Shown piece after piece: positions 44,098 to 54,338 of a DNA stretch of 64,000 nucleotides. The translations under genes were made by a program, and so were the position numbers. The stretch spans positions 62,001-126,000 of the forward strand of contig CANRNC010000001.1 in NCBI GenBank assembly GCA_947631915.1, written 5' to 3'. Under the pieces are notes generated by a model. It worked only from the letters and a program-made list of their open reading frames with translations, made no database searches and was not told the origin of the DNA. How positions within the stretch are numbered: the first letter of the stretch is position 1; every line of letters begins with the position of its first letter. The stretch comes from an uncultured Clostridia bacterium (GTDB lineage: Bacteria; Bacillota; Clostridia; TANB77; CAG-508).

Positions 44098-44616
44098 ATG
44101 GAAAAAAACGTTGATGTTGCGATTATTATGGGCAGTGATTCTGATTTATCTATAATGCAAAATGCAGCCAAAGTTTTAGAAGACTTTGGCATAAGCTATG
44201 AAATGACAATTTTATCAGTACATAGATGTCCTGAAGAATCTGCAAAGTATGCTCAAAGTTTAAAAGAAAGAAAAGTAAAAGTTATTATAGCAGGTGCAGG
44301 AGGTGCAGCACATCTTCCAGGAGTATTCGCAGCACAAGTACCAGCTCCTGTAATAGGTGTTCCTATTAATTCTAAATTAAATGGTATTGATTCTTTATAT
44401 TCAATAGTTCAAATGCCTTCTGGAATACCCGTTGCAACTGTTGCTGTTGATGGAGCAAAGAATGCTGGAATTTTAGCAGTTACAATACTTGCTACTTCAG
44501 ATGATAAACTTCGTAATAAACTTATAGATTACAAAAAGTCAATGGAAACAGCCGTACTTAATAAAAATGAGAAATTGCAAAAATTAGGATATAAAGAATA
44601 TCTAAATCAAATGTAG
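44098..44616 (+). CDS. purE: N5-carboxyaminoimidazole ribonucleotide mutase PurE
   Basis: A 172-residue class I PurE: MGSDSDLSIM phosphate loop, SVHRCPE and AGAGGAAHLPG. It converts N5-CAIR to CAIR. AAGAAAGGAAG precedes the ATG; the gap to purN is 18 bases. The partner purK is not in this window. Confidence 0.95.
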   Translation: MEKNVDVAIIMGSDSDLSIMQNAAKVLEDFGISYEMTILSVHRCPEESAKYAQSLKERKVKVIIAGAGGAAHLPGVFAAQVPAPVIGVPINSKLNGIDSLYSIVQMPSGIPVATVAVDGAKNAGILAVTILATSDDKLRNKLIDYKKSMETAVLNKNEKLQKLGYKEYLNQM

Positions 44617-44643
44617 TTTATATAAAGAAAGGAATTGATAAAA

Positions 44644-45492
44644 ATGAACAAAATAAGTAGTGGTAAAGTTCGTGAAATTTATGCTGTTGATAATGACAAA
44701 TTAATGATGGTAGTATCTGATAGAATATCAGCTTTTGATGTTATTCTACCTTGTATGGTTCCAAACAAAGGACAAGTATTAAATAAAATATCTGAATTTT
44801 GGTTTGACTATGTAAGTGATATAATTCCAAATGATATTATTGCAACAGAATTGAAGGATTTTCCTGAAGAGTTTAGAACTCCTGAATTTGAAGGAAGAAG
44901 CATGTTGGTTAAAAAACTTAAAATGGTACCTGTTGAATGTATAGTTAGAGGATATATAACAGGTTCTGGATGGAAAAGTTATCAAGAATCTGGTGAAGTT
45001 TGTGGAATAAAACTTCCAGAAGGATTAAAAGAATCTCAAAAATTACCTGAACCAATTTTTACTCCAACAACAAAAGCAGCTGAAGGTCATGATCAAAATA
45101 TAACTTTTGATGAGATGTGTAATTTGGTTGGAAAAGATTTAGCTGAAAAAGTTAAAGCTAAAACAATAGAAATCTACAAAAAATGTGCTGACTATGCATT
45201 AACAAAAGGTATAATAATTGCTGATACAAAATTTGAGTTTGGTTTAGATGAAAATGGAAATCTAGTTTTAGGTGATGAAGTTTTAACTCCAGATTCTAGT
45301 CGTTTCTGGCCAGCAGATGAATATGAAGTTGGACGTTCTCAAAAGAGTTTTGATAAGCAATATATGAGAGATTGGTTAAAAGCAACTAAATGGGATGCTG
45401 AAAATCCAACACCTATTCCTCAAGATGTTATAGATACAACAAGAGCAAAATATATTGAGGCTTATGAAAAACTAACAGGAAAGAAATTCTAA
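44644..45492 (+). CDS. purC: SAICAR synthetase PurC
   Basis: A 282-residue enzyme joining CAIR and aspartate with ATP. Motifs SSGKVREIY, VSDRISAFD, VECIVRGYITGSGWK, KAAEGHDQNI, IADTKFEFG and DSSRFWP. The length, near 285, is the longer form seen in eukaryotes and some bacteria; short bacterial PurC is about 240. ATG 44644 with AAAGGA upstream is preferred over an in-frame TTG at 44635. Last gene before a strong terminator. Confidence 0.94.
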   Translation: MNKISSGKVREIYAVDNDKLMMVVSDRISAFDVILPCMVPNKGQVLNKISEFWFDYVSDIIPNDIIATELKDFPEEFRTPEFEGRSMLVKKLKMVPVECIVRGYITGSGWKSYQESGEVCGIKLPEGLKESQKLPEPIFTPTTKAAEGHDQNITFDEMCNLVGKDLAEKVKAKTIEIYKKCADYALTKGIIIADTKFEFGLDENGNLVLGDEVLTPDSSRFWPADEYEVGRSQKSFDKQYMRDWLKATKWDAENPTPIPQDVIDTTRAKYIEAYEKLTGKKF

Positions 45493-45499
45493 TAATATG

Positions 45500-45536
45500 A
45501 AGATCCCGCATTTGTGATAATCAAATGCGGGATCTT
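45500..45536 (+). terminator. purC terminator
   Basis: Perfect 15-base stem AAGATCCCGCATTTG / CAAATGCGGGATCTT followed by TTTT. Confidence 0.92.
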
Positions 45537-45542
45537 TTTGGT

Positions 45543-45896
45543 TCATTCTTCTTTTTTCCACTCTTCGTTAAAGAGCCGCTGGTATATCTCCCTCTTGTCG
45601 AAGTCGAATCCAGCATAATCCAACAGAGATTCCAGATCATGCGGTCCTGTACCGTTGTAGCCAGAAGCCAGCATACATATACGAATTTCGAACTCGTAGA
45701 GTCCTTCTAACTCGGATACGCACTTCAACCTCACCGGCCAGTCTTCAGAACTGTCAAGCAGATCAGGTGCTTCCTGTTTGGTATTCAGAATCACAGATTT
45801 CACGCAGTCCCTGCCTCCGAATCCATCGATTATGGCTATTGCTGCACTCCGTGCTCCATAACTGGTTGGTGTTCGTACTTCAATAATATTGCTCAT
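45543..45896 (-). CDS. GC-rich orphan protein, likely foreign
   Basis: A 117-residue soluble protein starting MSNIIEVRTPTSYGARSAA behind GGAGG. Its coding DNA is about 47 % G+C (28 of 60 in a sampled line), against about 30 % for neighbours, and uses AGG, CGG and other codons nearly absent elsewhere. Two in-frame CGG codons (45851-45849 and 45578-45576) are read without a shift. Segments LASGYNGTGPHDLE and LLDYAGFDFDKREIYQRLF are not ones I can assign to a family. It is flanked by terminators. Recent acquisition is likely; no mobility gene is next to it. Confidence 0.72.
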   Translation of the reverse strand: MSNIIEVRTPTSYGARSAAIAIIDGFGGRDCVKSVILNTKQEAPDLLDSSEDWPVRLKCVSELEGLYEFEIRICMLASGYNGTGPHDLESLLDYAGFDFDKREIYQRLFNEEWKKEE

Positions 45897-46016
45897 ATAA
45901 ATGAACCTCCTATGTTTTTTTTGCAAAAGCTCTTGAGCCTTTACCTATCTTATATTATATCATATTTTTGCATATTAGTCAAAATTCTAATTGAATATAT
46001 TGTATGCATATAAAAA

Positions 46017-46036
46017 GGGCACATTGCAATGTGCCC
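46017..46036 (-). terminator. purB terminator
   Basis: Perfect palindrome GGGCACATTG / CAATGTGCCC followed on the minus strand by five T, about 100 bases after the purB stop. The 46037-46133 gap is AT-rich and empty. Confidence 0.8.
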
Positions 46037-46133
46037 TACATTATTCTCTATTCGTAATTAGCATTTTATAAACTAAATTAGCAGTATTATTTAATAAAAT
46101 TGCGATATGCTTTGTAAATTTCTTATTACAAAA

Positions 46134-47567
46134 TTATACATTAACTTCTATATTTTCAAATTTTAATAAATCTGCATATTTTTCTAATACAGGATTTACT
46201 TTTTCTTTTATGAAGTCATCTACTTGATGAGGTGCTCTACCACAAAGATTATCTGGATTTAATGCTGATAGTATTTCTTCTTTTGTTAATCCAAAAGAAC
46301 TATCTCCTGCTATTCTATCTACTAAATCATTTGGTCTACCAAATTCTTTAACTTCTCTTGCTGATTCCATTGAGTATACTCTTATTTTTTCATGTAGCTC
46401 TTGTCTATCTCCACCTTTTAAAACTGCATTCATTATTATTTCTTCTGTTGCCATAAAAGGTAATTCTTGCATTAAATTTGTTTTTATTACGTTTTCATAT
46501 ACTACTATATTTTTACTTATATTTCCATAAAGTATAAGTACTGCATCTATTGCTAAAAATGCTTCTGGTACACAAATTCTTTTATTAGCTGAATCATCTA
46601 GTGTTCTTTCTAACCATTGTGTAGCACTAGTTATTGCTGGATCTTGTGCTAAAATCATAACATGTCTTGATAATGAATTTATTCTTTCACTTCTCATTGG
46701 GTTTCTCTTGTATGCCATTGCTGATGATCCGATTTGTCCTTTTTCAAAAGGTTCTTCTAATTCTTTTTCATGTTGTAATAATCTCATATCGTTTGCAAAT
46801 TTTGAAGCACTTTGTGCAATGCTTGATAAAACATTTAGAACTCTTGAGTCTAGTTTTCTTGTATATGTTTGACCAGATACTGCATAGAATTTATCAAATC
46901 CCATTTTTTCTGCTATTTTAGCGTCTATCTTTTTAACTTTTTCTTCGTCTTTAAATAATTTCATAAAACTTTCTTGAGTTCCTGTTGTTCCTTTGCAACC
47001 TAACAATTTCATATGTGATTCTACAAATTCTAATTCTTCTAAATCTTCTAATAAGTCTTGCATCCAAAGAGTTGCCCTCTTTCCTACTGTTGTAAGTTGC
47101 GCTGGTTGAAAGTGTGTATATCCTAAACATGTAACACTTTTATTTTTTTCTGCAAACTCTTTTAGGTTATTTATTACTACGATTAATTTTTGCTTTACAA
47201 TCTTTAAGGCTTCACTCATTAAGATAACATCTGTATTGTCAGTAACAAAGCATGAAGTTGCTCCTAAATGTATTATTGGTTTTGCTTTAGGACATTTTAA
47301 TCCGAATTCATATACATGGCTCATTACATCATGTCTACATTCTTTTTCTCTTTCTGCAACTATATCATAATCTATGTTATTAATATTTGATTTCATTTCA
47401 TTAATTTGTTCGTCAGTAATATCTATTCCTAATTCTTTTTCTGTTTCTGCAAGTGCAACCCATAATTTCCTCCAAGTTGAATATTTTGCGCTAGGAGACC
47501 ATATTTTGTTCATTTCTTTACTTGCATATCTACCACTTAAAGGTGTTACATATATTTCATTTTCCAT
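46134..47567 (-). CDS. purB: adenylosuccinate lyase PurB
   Basis: A 477-residue fumarase-superfamily lyase that acts twice in purine synthesis (SAICAR to AICAR, and adenylosuccinate to AMP). Signature GSSAMAYKRNPMRSE; other conserved parts HDVMSHVYEF, IIHLGATSCFVTDNTD, GYTHFQPAQLTTVGKR and GTTGTQESF. The length is that of the longer form. It is divergent from purA. Confidence 0.95.
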   Translation of the reverse strand: MENEIYVTPLSGRYASKEMNKIWSPSAKYSTWRKLWVALAETEKELGIDITDEQINEMKSNINNIDYDIVAEREKECRHDVMSHVYEFGLKCPKAKPIIHLGATSCFVTDNTDVILMSEALKIVKQKLIVVINNLKEFAEKNKSVTCLGYTHFQPAQLTTVGKRATLWMQDLLEDLEELEFVESHMKLLGCKGTTGTQESFMKLFKDEEKVKKIDAKIAEKMGFDKFYAVSGQTYTRKLDSRVLNVLSSIAQSASKFANDMRLLQHEKELEEPFEKGQIGSSAMAYKRNPMRSERINSLSRHVMILAQDPAITSATQWLERTLDDSANKRICVPEAFLAIDAVLILYGNISKNIVVYENVIKTNLMQELPFMATEEIIMNAVLKGGDRQELHEKIRVYSMESAREVKEFGRPNDLVDRIAGDSSFGLTKEEILSALNPDNLCGRAPHQVDDFIKEKVNPVLEKYADLLKFENIEVNV

Positions 47568-47680
47568 TTTTTATATCATTCCTTTCTAAAGAACAAATCT
47601 AATTTGAGGATGCTGATTATTTTTTTTACTTAACAACCGATATCTATTTTATCACATTATTCCTCATATTACAATTACTA

Positions 47681-47709
47681 TTGACTTTTTTCTCAATTTA
47701 TTAGATAAT
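47681..47709 (+). promoter_or_regulatory. sigma-A promoter of purA
   Basis: TTGACT at 47681-47686, 17-base spacer and GATAAT at 47704-47709, 67 bases before the purA start. Its arrangement closely resembles the purN promoter. Confidence 0.7.
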
Positions 47710-47746
47710 ATAGGCGGTTTTTTTATTAAAAACAAATAATTTTTAA

Positions 47747-49048
<1,302 letters not shown>

Positions 49049-49057
49049 TATAGGTTA

Positions 49058-49092
49058 AAAAATAAGCTATTGTTTAATAATAGCTTATTTTT
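49058..49092 (+). terminator. purA terminator
   Basis: Perfect 14-base stem AAAAATAAGCTATT / AATAGCTTATTTTT, ten bases after the purA stop. Confidence 0.85.
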
Positions 49093-49130
49093 CGCACTAA
49101 ATTTATCTTTGAAAGGAATGATAATCTCTT

Positions 49131-49697
49131 ATGAATAAAACTAAAAGAAAAATTTTTGAGACTTCTATGGCTCTATTCGCAAAAAAAGGATATGAAGCTA
49201 CTAGTATTGAAGAAATAACCTCTGTTGTCGGAGTTGCAAAAGGTACTCTTTATTATCACTTTTCTAGTAAAGATGAAATTTTTAATTTTCTTGTTGAAGA
49301 AGGTATAAATCTTCTAAAAAATAGTATTATCATTAAAACTTCTAAAGTGGATAACGTTGTGGATAAGTTAAAAGCTATAATATTAATTCAAATTAAAATT
49401 ATGCTAAAATATGAGGATTTTATTACTATCTTACTTAGTCAGATTTGGGGAAATGAAGCTAGAAACATTGCCTGCAAAAATTATGTTTTTGATTATATAA
49501 ATATTATTGAAAATATTATTCAAGATGGCTTAAATAATGGTGAACTTAAGGATGTTGATCCTCAAATACTTGCTTCTAGTATTTTTGGTTTTACTTGTTC
49601 AAGTTTGTTATACAAAATTAAAACTCAAGAGCAATTAGATATTCAAACTCTTTATAATGAATATGTTAATGTTCTTTTGGGTAAGTATTTTAAATAA
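49131..49697 (+). CDS. TetR/AcrR family regulator
   Basis: A 188-residue repressor. The N-terminal HTH (about residues 24-45) reads SIEEITSVVGVAKGTLYYHF, followed by the usual SSKDEIF. The ligand domain is not family-specific. AAAGGAATG lies upstream of the ATG. No target gene is adjacent: purA is terminated before it and an initiator tRNA follows on the other strand. Confidence 0.87.
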   Translation: MNKTKRKIFETSMALFAKKGYEATSIEEITSVVGVAKGTLYYHFSSKDEIFNFLVEEGINLLKNSIIIKTSKVDNVVDKLKAIILIQIKIMLKYEDFITILLSQIWGNEARNIACKNYVFDYINIIENIIQDGLNNGELKDVDPQILASSIFGFTCSSLLYKIKTQEQLDIQTLYNEYVNVLLGKYFK

Positions 49698-49724
49698 TTG
49701 GACGAGCAAAACTCGCCCCTACAT

Positions 49725-49760
49725 AAAAAAGATTTTACTATTTCTAGTAAAATCTTTTTT
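49725..49760. terminator. terminator between tetR and tRNA-fMet
   Basis: Perfect 16-base stem (AAAAAAGATTTTACTA and complement) with a four-base loop. It has T and A runs at its two feet and can serve both converging transcripts. A second, GACGAG/CTCGCCC hairpin sits at 49700-49718. Confidence 0.85.
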
Positions 49761-49765
49761 TTTAC

Positions 49766-49841
49766 TGGTTGCGAGGGTAAGACTCGAACTTACGACCTCA
49801 GGGTTATGAGCCCTGCGAGCTGCCAACTGCTCCACCTCGCG
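49766..49841 (-). tRNA. initiator tRNA-fMet (CAT)
   Basis: A 76-base tRNA with encoded CCA. Acceptor CGCGAGG pairs with CCTCGCA apart from the first position, giving the C1-A72 mismatch typical of initiator tRNA. The anticodon stem is CAGGG/CCCTG with the three G-C pairs that mark initiators; the loop is CTCATAA with anticodon CAT. The T arm has GTTCGAGTC. Confidence 0.93.
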
Positions 49842-49980
49842 ATGTGCTCAACATAATTATTATAATGCTAAATTTATTAGATGTCAATACTTTGAGTTAA
49901 TTTTTTGCTTTTTTGCCTTTTCCATTATGTATTATATTCACTTTTTTCTAAAATATTCCTATTTTGTATATAATTATTAT

Positions 49981-50003
49981 AGGGTAGACATGCGGTCTAC
50001 CCT
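49981..50003 (-). terminator. rubrerythrin terminator
   Basis: Nine-base stem AGGGTAGAC / GTCTACCCT, eleven bases after the rubrerythrin stop. The T tract is weak (TATAAT). Confidence 0.6.
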
Positions 50004-50014
50004 ATATTTTATTA

Positions 50015-50554
50015 TTAATAGTTTTCTGCTTTTATTTCAAAATATGCTTGTGGATGTGCACATACTGGGCAAATTGCTGGTGCTTCTTTTCCTATACATA
50101 TATGTCCACAATTTCTGCATTTCCAAATTTTGTCACCATCTTTAGAGAATACTAATCCGTCTTCCACATTTTCTAATAATTTTTTATATCTTTCTTCATG
50201 CTCTTTTTCTATCTTTCCAACTGCTTCAAATAAGTATGCAATTTTATCAAAACCTTCTTCTTTTGCTGTTTTTGCAAATTCGTCATACATGTCTGTCCAT
50301 TCATAGTTTTCGCCTTCTGCAGCTGCTTTTAGGTTTTCAACAGTTGATGGTACTTCTCCATTGTGTAATAATTTAAACCAAAGTTTTGCATGTTCTTTTT
50401 CATTATCAGCTGTTTCTAGAAATATAGCAGCTATTTGCTCATATCCTTCTTTTTTAGCTTTGCTTGCGAAATATGTATATTTATTTCTTGCTTGTGATTC
50501 TCCAGCGAAAGCTGTCATTAAATTTTGTTCTGTCTTTGATCCTTTTAATTCCAT
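50015..50554 (-). CDS. rbr: rubrerythrin
   Basis: A 179-residue peroxide-reducing diiron protein of anaerobes. The ferritin-like domain has Glu ligands in [12 protein letters not shown] and the ExxH pairs EKEHAKLW and EKEHEERY. The C-terminal rubredoxin-like centre is CRNCGH...CPVCAHP. A good AAAGGAATG lies before the ATG. It points to an anaerobe that meets oxygen stress. Confidence 0.95.
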   Translation of the reverse strand: MELKGSKTEQNLMTAFAGESQARNKYTYFASKAKKEGYEQIAAIFLETADNEKEHAKLWFKLLHNGEVPSTVENLKAAAEGENYEWTDMYDEFAKTAKEEGFDKIAYLFEAVGKIEKEHEERYKKLLENVEDGLVFSKDGDKIWKCRNCGHICIGKEAPAICPVCAHPQAYFEIKAENY

Positions 50555-50839
50555 TTTTATATCATTCCTTTCTTAAAATATGTTACTAGTTTTAAAAAGA
50601 TTTTAATTATTTTTGAAACTAATACTCTTATCGTTTAATTGGTCATATTATACCATACAGATATTAAAAAGTCTACAAATTTTTATTTATTAATTACCTC
50701 AAATTCTATGTCTTCTTTCTTATATTCCTCTGGTTTTAAACCAAATATTGATATTTTACCATAACTTTATGAAAATACAATCTGCTTAACTCACATTTTT
50801 TATATTTAGTCATATTATATACCGTAAGGAGGAATATTT

Positions 50840-51256
50840 ATGTACAGAGAAAAGAGTAATAATTGTTCATGTTTATTTAATATCATTTCAAGCCTTATAG
50901 TAGCTGTTGCTGTTGCTGGCGTATTTTTTGCTGGACTTATAACTTCAATAGTTGCTTTAGTATATATAACATTAATATTAGGTATTCTAGGATTAATTGG
51001 TCTAATTTTAGTTGGAATATTCTGCAAGAAAAGTATTTGTACTTGTGTTAGCTCAACAGGTTTCATTACTAGCATAATTGGTTCAATAATTACAAGTTCA
51101 TTTGCTTTAGCTGTAACTGCTTTAGCAGCTGCTTCTCTTCCTGCAGCAATTTTAGTCGGTGCAGTTGCATTTTTCTTGGTATCATTCTTAATAAATGTTA
51201 TAGATATAATAATATGTATATTCTGTAATACAAAATCTTGCTGTTATGATGATTAA
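50840..51256 (+). CDS. hydrophobic four-helix membrane protein with cysteines
   Basis: A 138-residue protein with four long hydrophobic stretches and Cys clusters at both ends (NNCSCLF near the start, CNTKSCCYDD at the end) and in the loop CKKSICTC. TAAGGAGG lies upstream of the ATG. I do not recognise a family; the Cys pattern suggests metal binding or disulfide-linked assembly. It ends at a strong terminator. Confidence 0.7.
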   Translation: MYREKSNNCSCLFNIISSLIVAVAVAGVFFAGLITSIVALVYITLILGILGLIGLILVGIFCKKSICTCVSSTGFITSIIGSIITSSFALAVTALAAASLPAAILVGAVAFFLVSFLINVIDIIICIFCNTKSCCYDD

Positions 51257-51265
51257 TTAATATAA

Positions 51266-51290
51266 GGGCACGGAATCCGTGCCCCTTTTT
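51266..51290 (+). terminator. terminator after membrane protein gene
   Basis: GGGCACGG / CCGTGCCC stem followed by CCTTTTT, ten bases after the stop. Confidence 0.88.
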
Positions 51291-51333
51291 GAAATTTGTT
51301 TTATAGCATATTTATATAGAAAGGATTTTATTC

Positions 51334-52191
51334 ATGGAAATTTTAAAATTAGGTTCAACCGGACCTTTAGTTGAATTGTTGCAAAGTACTTTGAATAAAT
51401 TAGGTTTATATGTTGGAAATATAGATGGTATTTTTGGAAGTGCAACTGAAAATGCTGTTAAAATGTTTCAACGAAATTTTGGACTTACAGTTGATGGAAT
51501 CGTAGGTAGTAATACTTGGAATGCTTTGTATCCATATATATATGGTTATAGTAGCTATAATATTAAAAATGGAGATACACTATATTCCATTGCTCAAAGA
51601 TTCTCTACAACTGTTAATAGAATCTTATACGCTAATCCTAATATTGATGCAAATAATTTATATATAGGTCAAAATATAATAGTCCCTTTTGGCTCAATCG
51701 TTCCTACGAATATAAATTATACCTACAATATATTACAAATGAATATTTTTGCTTTTACTAGAGTATATCCCTTCTTACAGATAGGCTCTATAGGTAATAG
51801 TGTAATGGGTAAACAGATACCATATATTAGGATTGGTACTGGTAATAAAGAAGTATTTTATAACGCTTCTTTTCATGCAAATGAGTGGATAACAACTCCT
51901 GTTCTTATGAAATTTATTGAGAATTTTTCAAAGTCTTTTGTAGACAATGGATATATTTATGGATACAGTACAAATTATATTTTTAATAATTTTTCAATAT
52001 ATATTGTACCAATGGTAAATCCTGATGGTGTTGATTTAGTTACGGGTGGTATGGATCAAAATTCTTCTTTTTATACAAATGCAAGAAATATTGCAAATAG
52101 TTTTCCATCAATTCCTTTTCCTTTAGGATGGAAAGCTAACATCTCTGGTGTGGATTTTAAAATATACCAACTAGTGCATAAAGTCTTGTAA
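51334..52191 (+). pseudogene. M14 peptidase with PG-binding and LysM domains, N-terminal part, split by element
   Basis: The N-terminal part of a cell-wall peptidase: peptidoglycan-binding domain (about 1-70; [15 protein letters not shown]), LysM (about 74-118; [15 protein letters not shown]), then an M14 zinc carboxypeptidase fold (zinc ligands His and Glu in [16 protein letters not shown]). After ISGVD the frame enters the inserted element ([11 protein letters not shown], stop 52191). The remainder, with the third zinc ligand His and the catalytic Glu, is at 58336-58803. Homologues include gamma-D-glutamyl-diamino acid endopeptidases linked to sporulation. The split should abolish activity until the element is excised. 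Confidence 0.9.
52147..52157 (+). repeat. left junction direct repeat (attL core)
   Basis: GGTGTGGATTT, identical to 58336-58346. Left of it is peptidase sequence, right of it element sequence. Confidence 0.85.
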
Positions 52192-52199
52192 TACCTAAA

Positions 52200-53390
52200 T
52201 TACACGGCTTTGCGTTTTTGATTGTTTTTATTTATTATTTCCTCAATTTTGATAAATTCATCCAGATTATCATTAATAGAATTTAGTTTTGAAAAATTAA
52301 AATATATGTATACATTTTTGTCTTTATCTATTTCAATTTTATTAATTAATCTATATAAATATATTTTATCAATTTTCTCTAATTTCAAAAAATTTTCTAT
52401 TAATTCATCTACTTCTTTTTCTTCTGTTGTCTTGTTTTTCGTAATAATTCTTTTTTCCGTTTGTGTTAATTTTTGTTGTGATTCTTCCTTTTGTTTCATT
52501 AAATTTGTTCTCTCAAAAATGAATTTTTGTGAATATCTTATATAGTCTTCTTCCAAAATAACACCTTTTAACTTATCCATATACATCTTGTCTAAATTAT
52601 TATTTATTTCAAATATTGCTTTATCTAATTGTTCAATTTTTTTCTTAAAGCCTTCTCTAATATCAAGAGTTTTGTTTTGATATTTTTCGTAAACTGAATA
52701 AAAAACTTCTTTATCAGCATAAATTTGGGCAATCTTTTTTACTATATAAAAAAGATGTTTTTCGAACTTTTCATAATTGATACTTAATGGGTAGCATCCT
52801 CTTGATTTATAACCTGCACAAGTTATATACGAATGCAATGTGCTATTCCTTTTTGTGTTCTTTTTAAGTACTATTTGCAATTTTCTTTTACAATGATAAC
52901 AATAAAGCAGACCTCTCAATAAGTAGTCGTATTTGAGCTTTGTATTTGTTCCTCTCTTTTCAAGAATACATTGCACTTTTTGAAATATATCTTTATCTAT
53001 AATTGGCTCGTGCGTATCATTTACTCGTATTTGATTTTCCTTTTCTATAGTTCTAATTTTCTTTACCTTATATGATACAACTGTCTTTTTATTTTGTATT
53101 GTATTTCCGATGTATACTTCATTTTTTAGCATATTACATAGAGTAACTTCATTCCAATTATAGTTTGTTTTGTTTTCATCTTGTACTAGTCTAGTTTTTC
53201 TATAGCCAGTTGGAGATAAATAGTTATTCTTATTTAAGTAATTTGCTATCTCTACTGTGCCATGTTCATTTGCATACAGCTCAAAAATTTTTCTTACGAT
53301 ATTAACTACATTTTCATCAATCACTAGCTTATTTTTAATACTTGGATGCCTTTGATATCCGATATGCTGGTGTGCTACACAAATATTCAC
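52200..53390 (-). CDS. large serine recombinase, C-terminal segment
   Basis: Continuation of the recombinase after the second CGG (53361-53359); the active reading begins at base 53360 with GGATAT (GYQRHPSIKNKL). It includes the recombinase domain (FELYANEHGTVEIANYLN, then NEVYIGNTIQNK), the zinc ribbon (CYHCKRKL...CAGYKSRGC) and a long coiled coil (about 330-440 of the joined protein) used for integration/excision control. It ends with a basic tail, NNKNNQKRKAV-like. The stop is 42 bases from the element's left end. Confidence 0.88.
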   Translation of the reverse strand: MNICVAHQHIGYQRHPSIKNKLVIDENVVNIVRKIFELYANEHGTVEIANYLNKNNYLSPTGYRKTRLVQDENKTNYNWNEVTLCNMLKNEVYIGNTIQNKKTVVSYKVKKIRTIEKENQIRVNDTHEPIIDKDIFQKVQCILEKRGTNTKLKYDYLLRGLLYCYHCKRKLQIVLKKNTKRNSTLHSYITCAGYKSRGCYPLSINYEKFEKHLFYIVKKIAQIYADKEVFYSVYEKYQNKTLDIREGFKKKIEQLDKAIFEINNNLDKMYMDKLKGVILEEDYIRYSQKFIFERTNLMKQKEESQQKLTQTEKRIITKNKTTEEKEVDELIENFLKLEKIDKIYLYRLINKIEIDKDKNVYIYFNFSKLNSINDNLDEFIKIEEIINKNNQKRKAV

Positions 53391-53863
53391 CTTGCTTTTG
53401 TTTTTCCTTATACACGCTTCTTATTTTCTTTGAAATGTCTTTTGCATACATATCATTCATAATTGCCTTAAAAGGTGTTATATCGTTATTTGTACTATTA
53501 ATATAAGTGTCTATTCCATCTGTTATTGCAACATATCTTATATTATTTTCTGGGAAATAATTTTCAATGTATTCTCCAGTTTTAATATAATCTCTACCAA
53601 GTCTAGATAAGTCTTTAGTAATAACCATATTAATACTTTTGTTTTCGATATCTTGCAATAATTCATTAAAACCCGGTCTATTAAATGTTGTACCTGATAC
53701 ACCATCATCAACATACTCTTTGATAAATGTTAAATTGTTCTCCTTTATATATCTTTGCAAAATTTTTCTTTGATTACTGATACTTTCGCTTTCCTTATTT
53801 TCGCCATCTTCACGAGATAATCTGATGTAAATTCCGAACTCTGAAATTATTATTATCTCCCAT
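53335..53863 (-). CDS. large serine recombinase, N-terminal catalytic segment
   Basis: The catalytic resolvase domain. ATG 53863 (MGDNNNFRV) lies behind GGAGGTAGAAGGTCTTA-like purine-rich sequence; the frame reaches CGG at 53836-53834, and skipping the C gives GIYIRLSREDGE, which contains the family N-terminal motif. The frame then goes on through QRYIKENNLTFIKEYVDDG, RPGFNELLQDIE, KDLSRLGRDYIKTGEYIE (catalytic-domain signature) to a second CGG (53361-53359). The catalytic serine is in IRLSRED. The joined protein is about 550 residues, as in TnpX-like recombinases. It is expressed as a full protein only if both shifts occur. Confidence 0.88.
53359..53361 (-). other. in-frame CGG, apparent +1 shift site 2 in recombinase
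   Basis: Coding strand: CCA GCA TAT CGG ATA. Skipping C gives TAT GGA TAT CAA AGG, reproducing the conserved PYGY-like turn of serine recombinases (here AYGYQRHP). Confidence 0.75.
53834..53836 (-). other. in-frame CGG, apparent +1 shift site 1 in recombinase
   Basis: Coding strand: TTC AGA GTT CGG AAT. Skipping C gives GTT GGA ATT TAC ATC AGA, the start of the catalytic domain (VGIYIRLSRED). Without the shift the frame stops after a few codons. Confidence 0.75.
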
Positions 53864-53946
53864 TAAGACCTTCTACCTCCTTCGCCAAAGAAGCCTAAAT
53901 TGATTTATAAATATAAGTGAATTAGATTGTAAATACCTTTTAATAA

Positions 53947-54093
53947 TTACTTATCTTTAATTTTTAAACTTTCTATATAGTCTTTAAACATTAATCCTAT
54001 GGCTTCATTTACATCTTGCTTTTCTTTTGCAAAAATACAATATGTATTAAATTCTAATTTATCTATCTTCATATTTTGTTTATCCTTATTCAC
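53947..54093 (-). CDS. 48-residue ORF upstream of the recombinase
   Basis: GTG start at 54093 behind AAAGGAG, stop at 53947. The peptide has a helical middle (NTYCIFAKEKQDVNEAIGLM) and a basic end. Small ORFs in this place are common in clostridial serine-recombinase elements and may act as excision or copy helpers, but I do not recognise this one. An upstream ATG in another frame stops after three codons. The remaining gap to 54339 holds only a terminator. Confidence 0.5.
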   Translation of the reverse strand: MNKDKQNMKIDKLEFNTYCIFAKEKQDVNEAIGLMFKDYIESLKIKDK

Positions 54094-54213
54094 ATTGACA
54101 TCAGCTCCTTTTTGCTAATTTCATCTAATATAAATTATTAGAGAAAACGGATTGTTATTACACTTGTTTGTTTTTATTGCATGTGAAAAAGGATTTTTCT
54201 TTATATAATAAAA

Positions 54214-54240
54214 AAAGTAAGAACTGTTAGTTCTTACTTT
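54214..54240. terminator. terminator inside element
   Basis: Perfect eleven-base stem AAAGTAAGAAC / GTTCTTACTTT with a five-base loop, downstream of the YugP-like gene and upstream of the 48-residue ORF. Confidence 0.7.
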
Positions 54241-54338
54241 TATGTAATAATCTTATATTTCATCGTAAAAAATTCAATGCACTTGTTATCTTTTTATAAT
54301 TCATGAACATCTAATTTTTATCAAAAATATGCATTTAA

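Noticed and set aside
45500..45536. Attachment site or IS end next to the GC-rich orphan gene
   Set aside because: The inverted repeat is a normal terminator of purC; no matching repeat flanks the other side of the orphan.
50690..50770. Minus-strand tail FGLKPEEYKKEDIEFEVINK
   Set aside because: Only about 25 codons after an in-frame stop, no start with a ribosome binding site; perhaps an old gene end, but not supportable as a feature.
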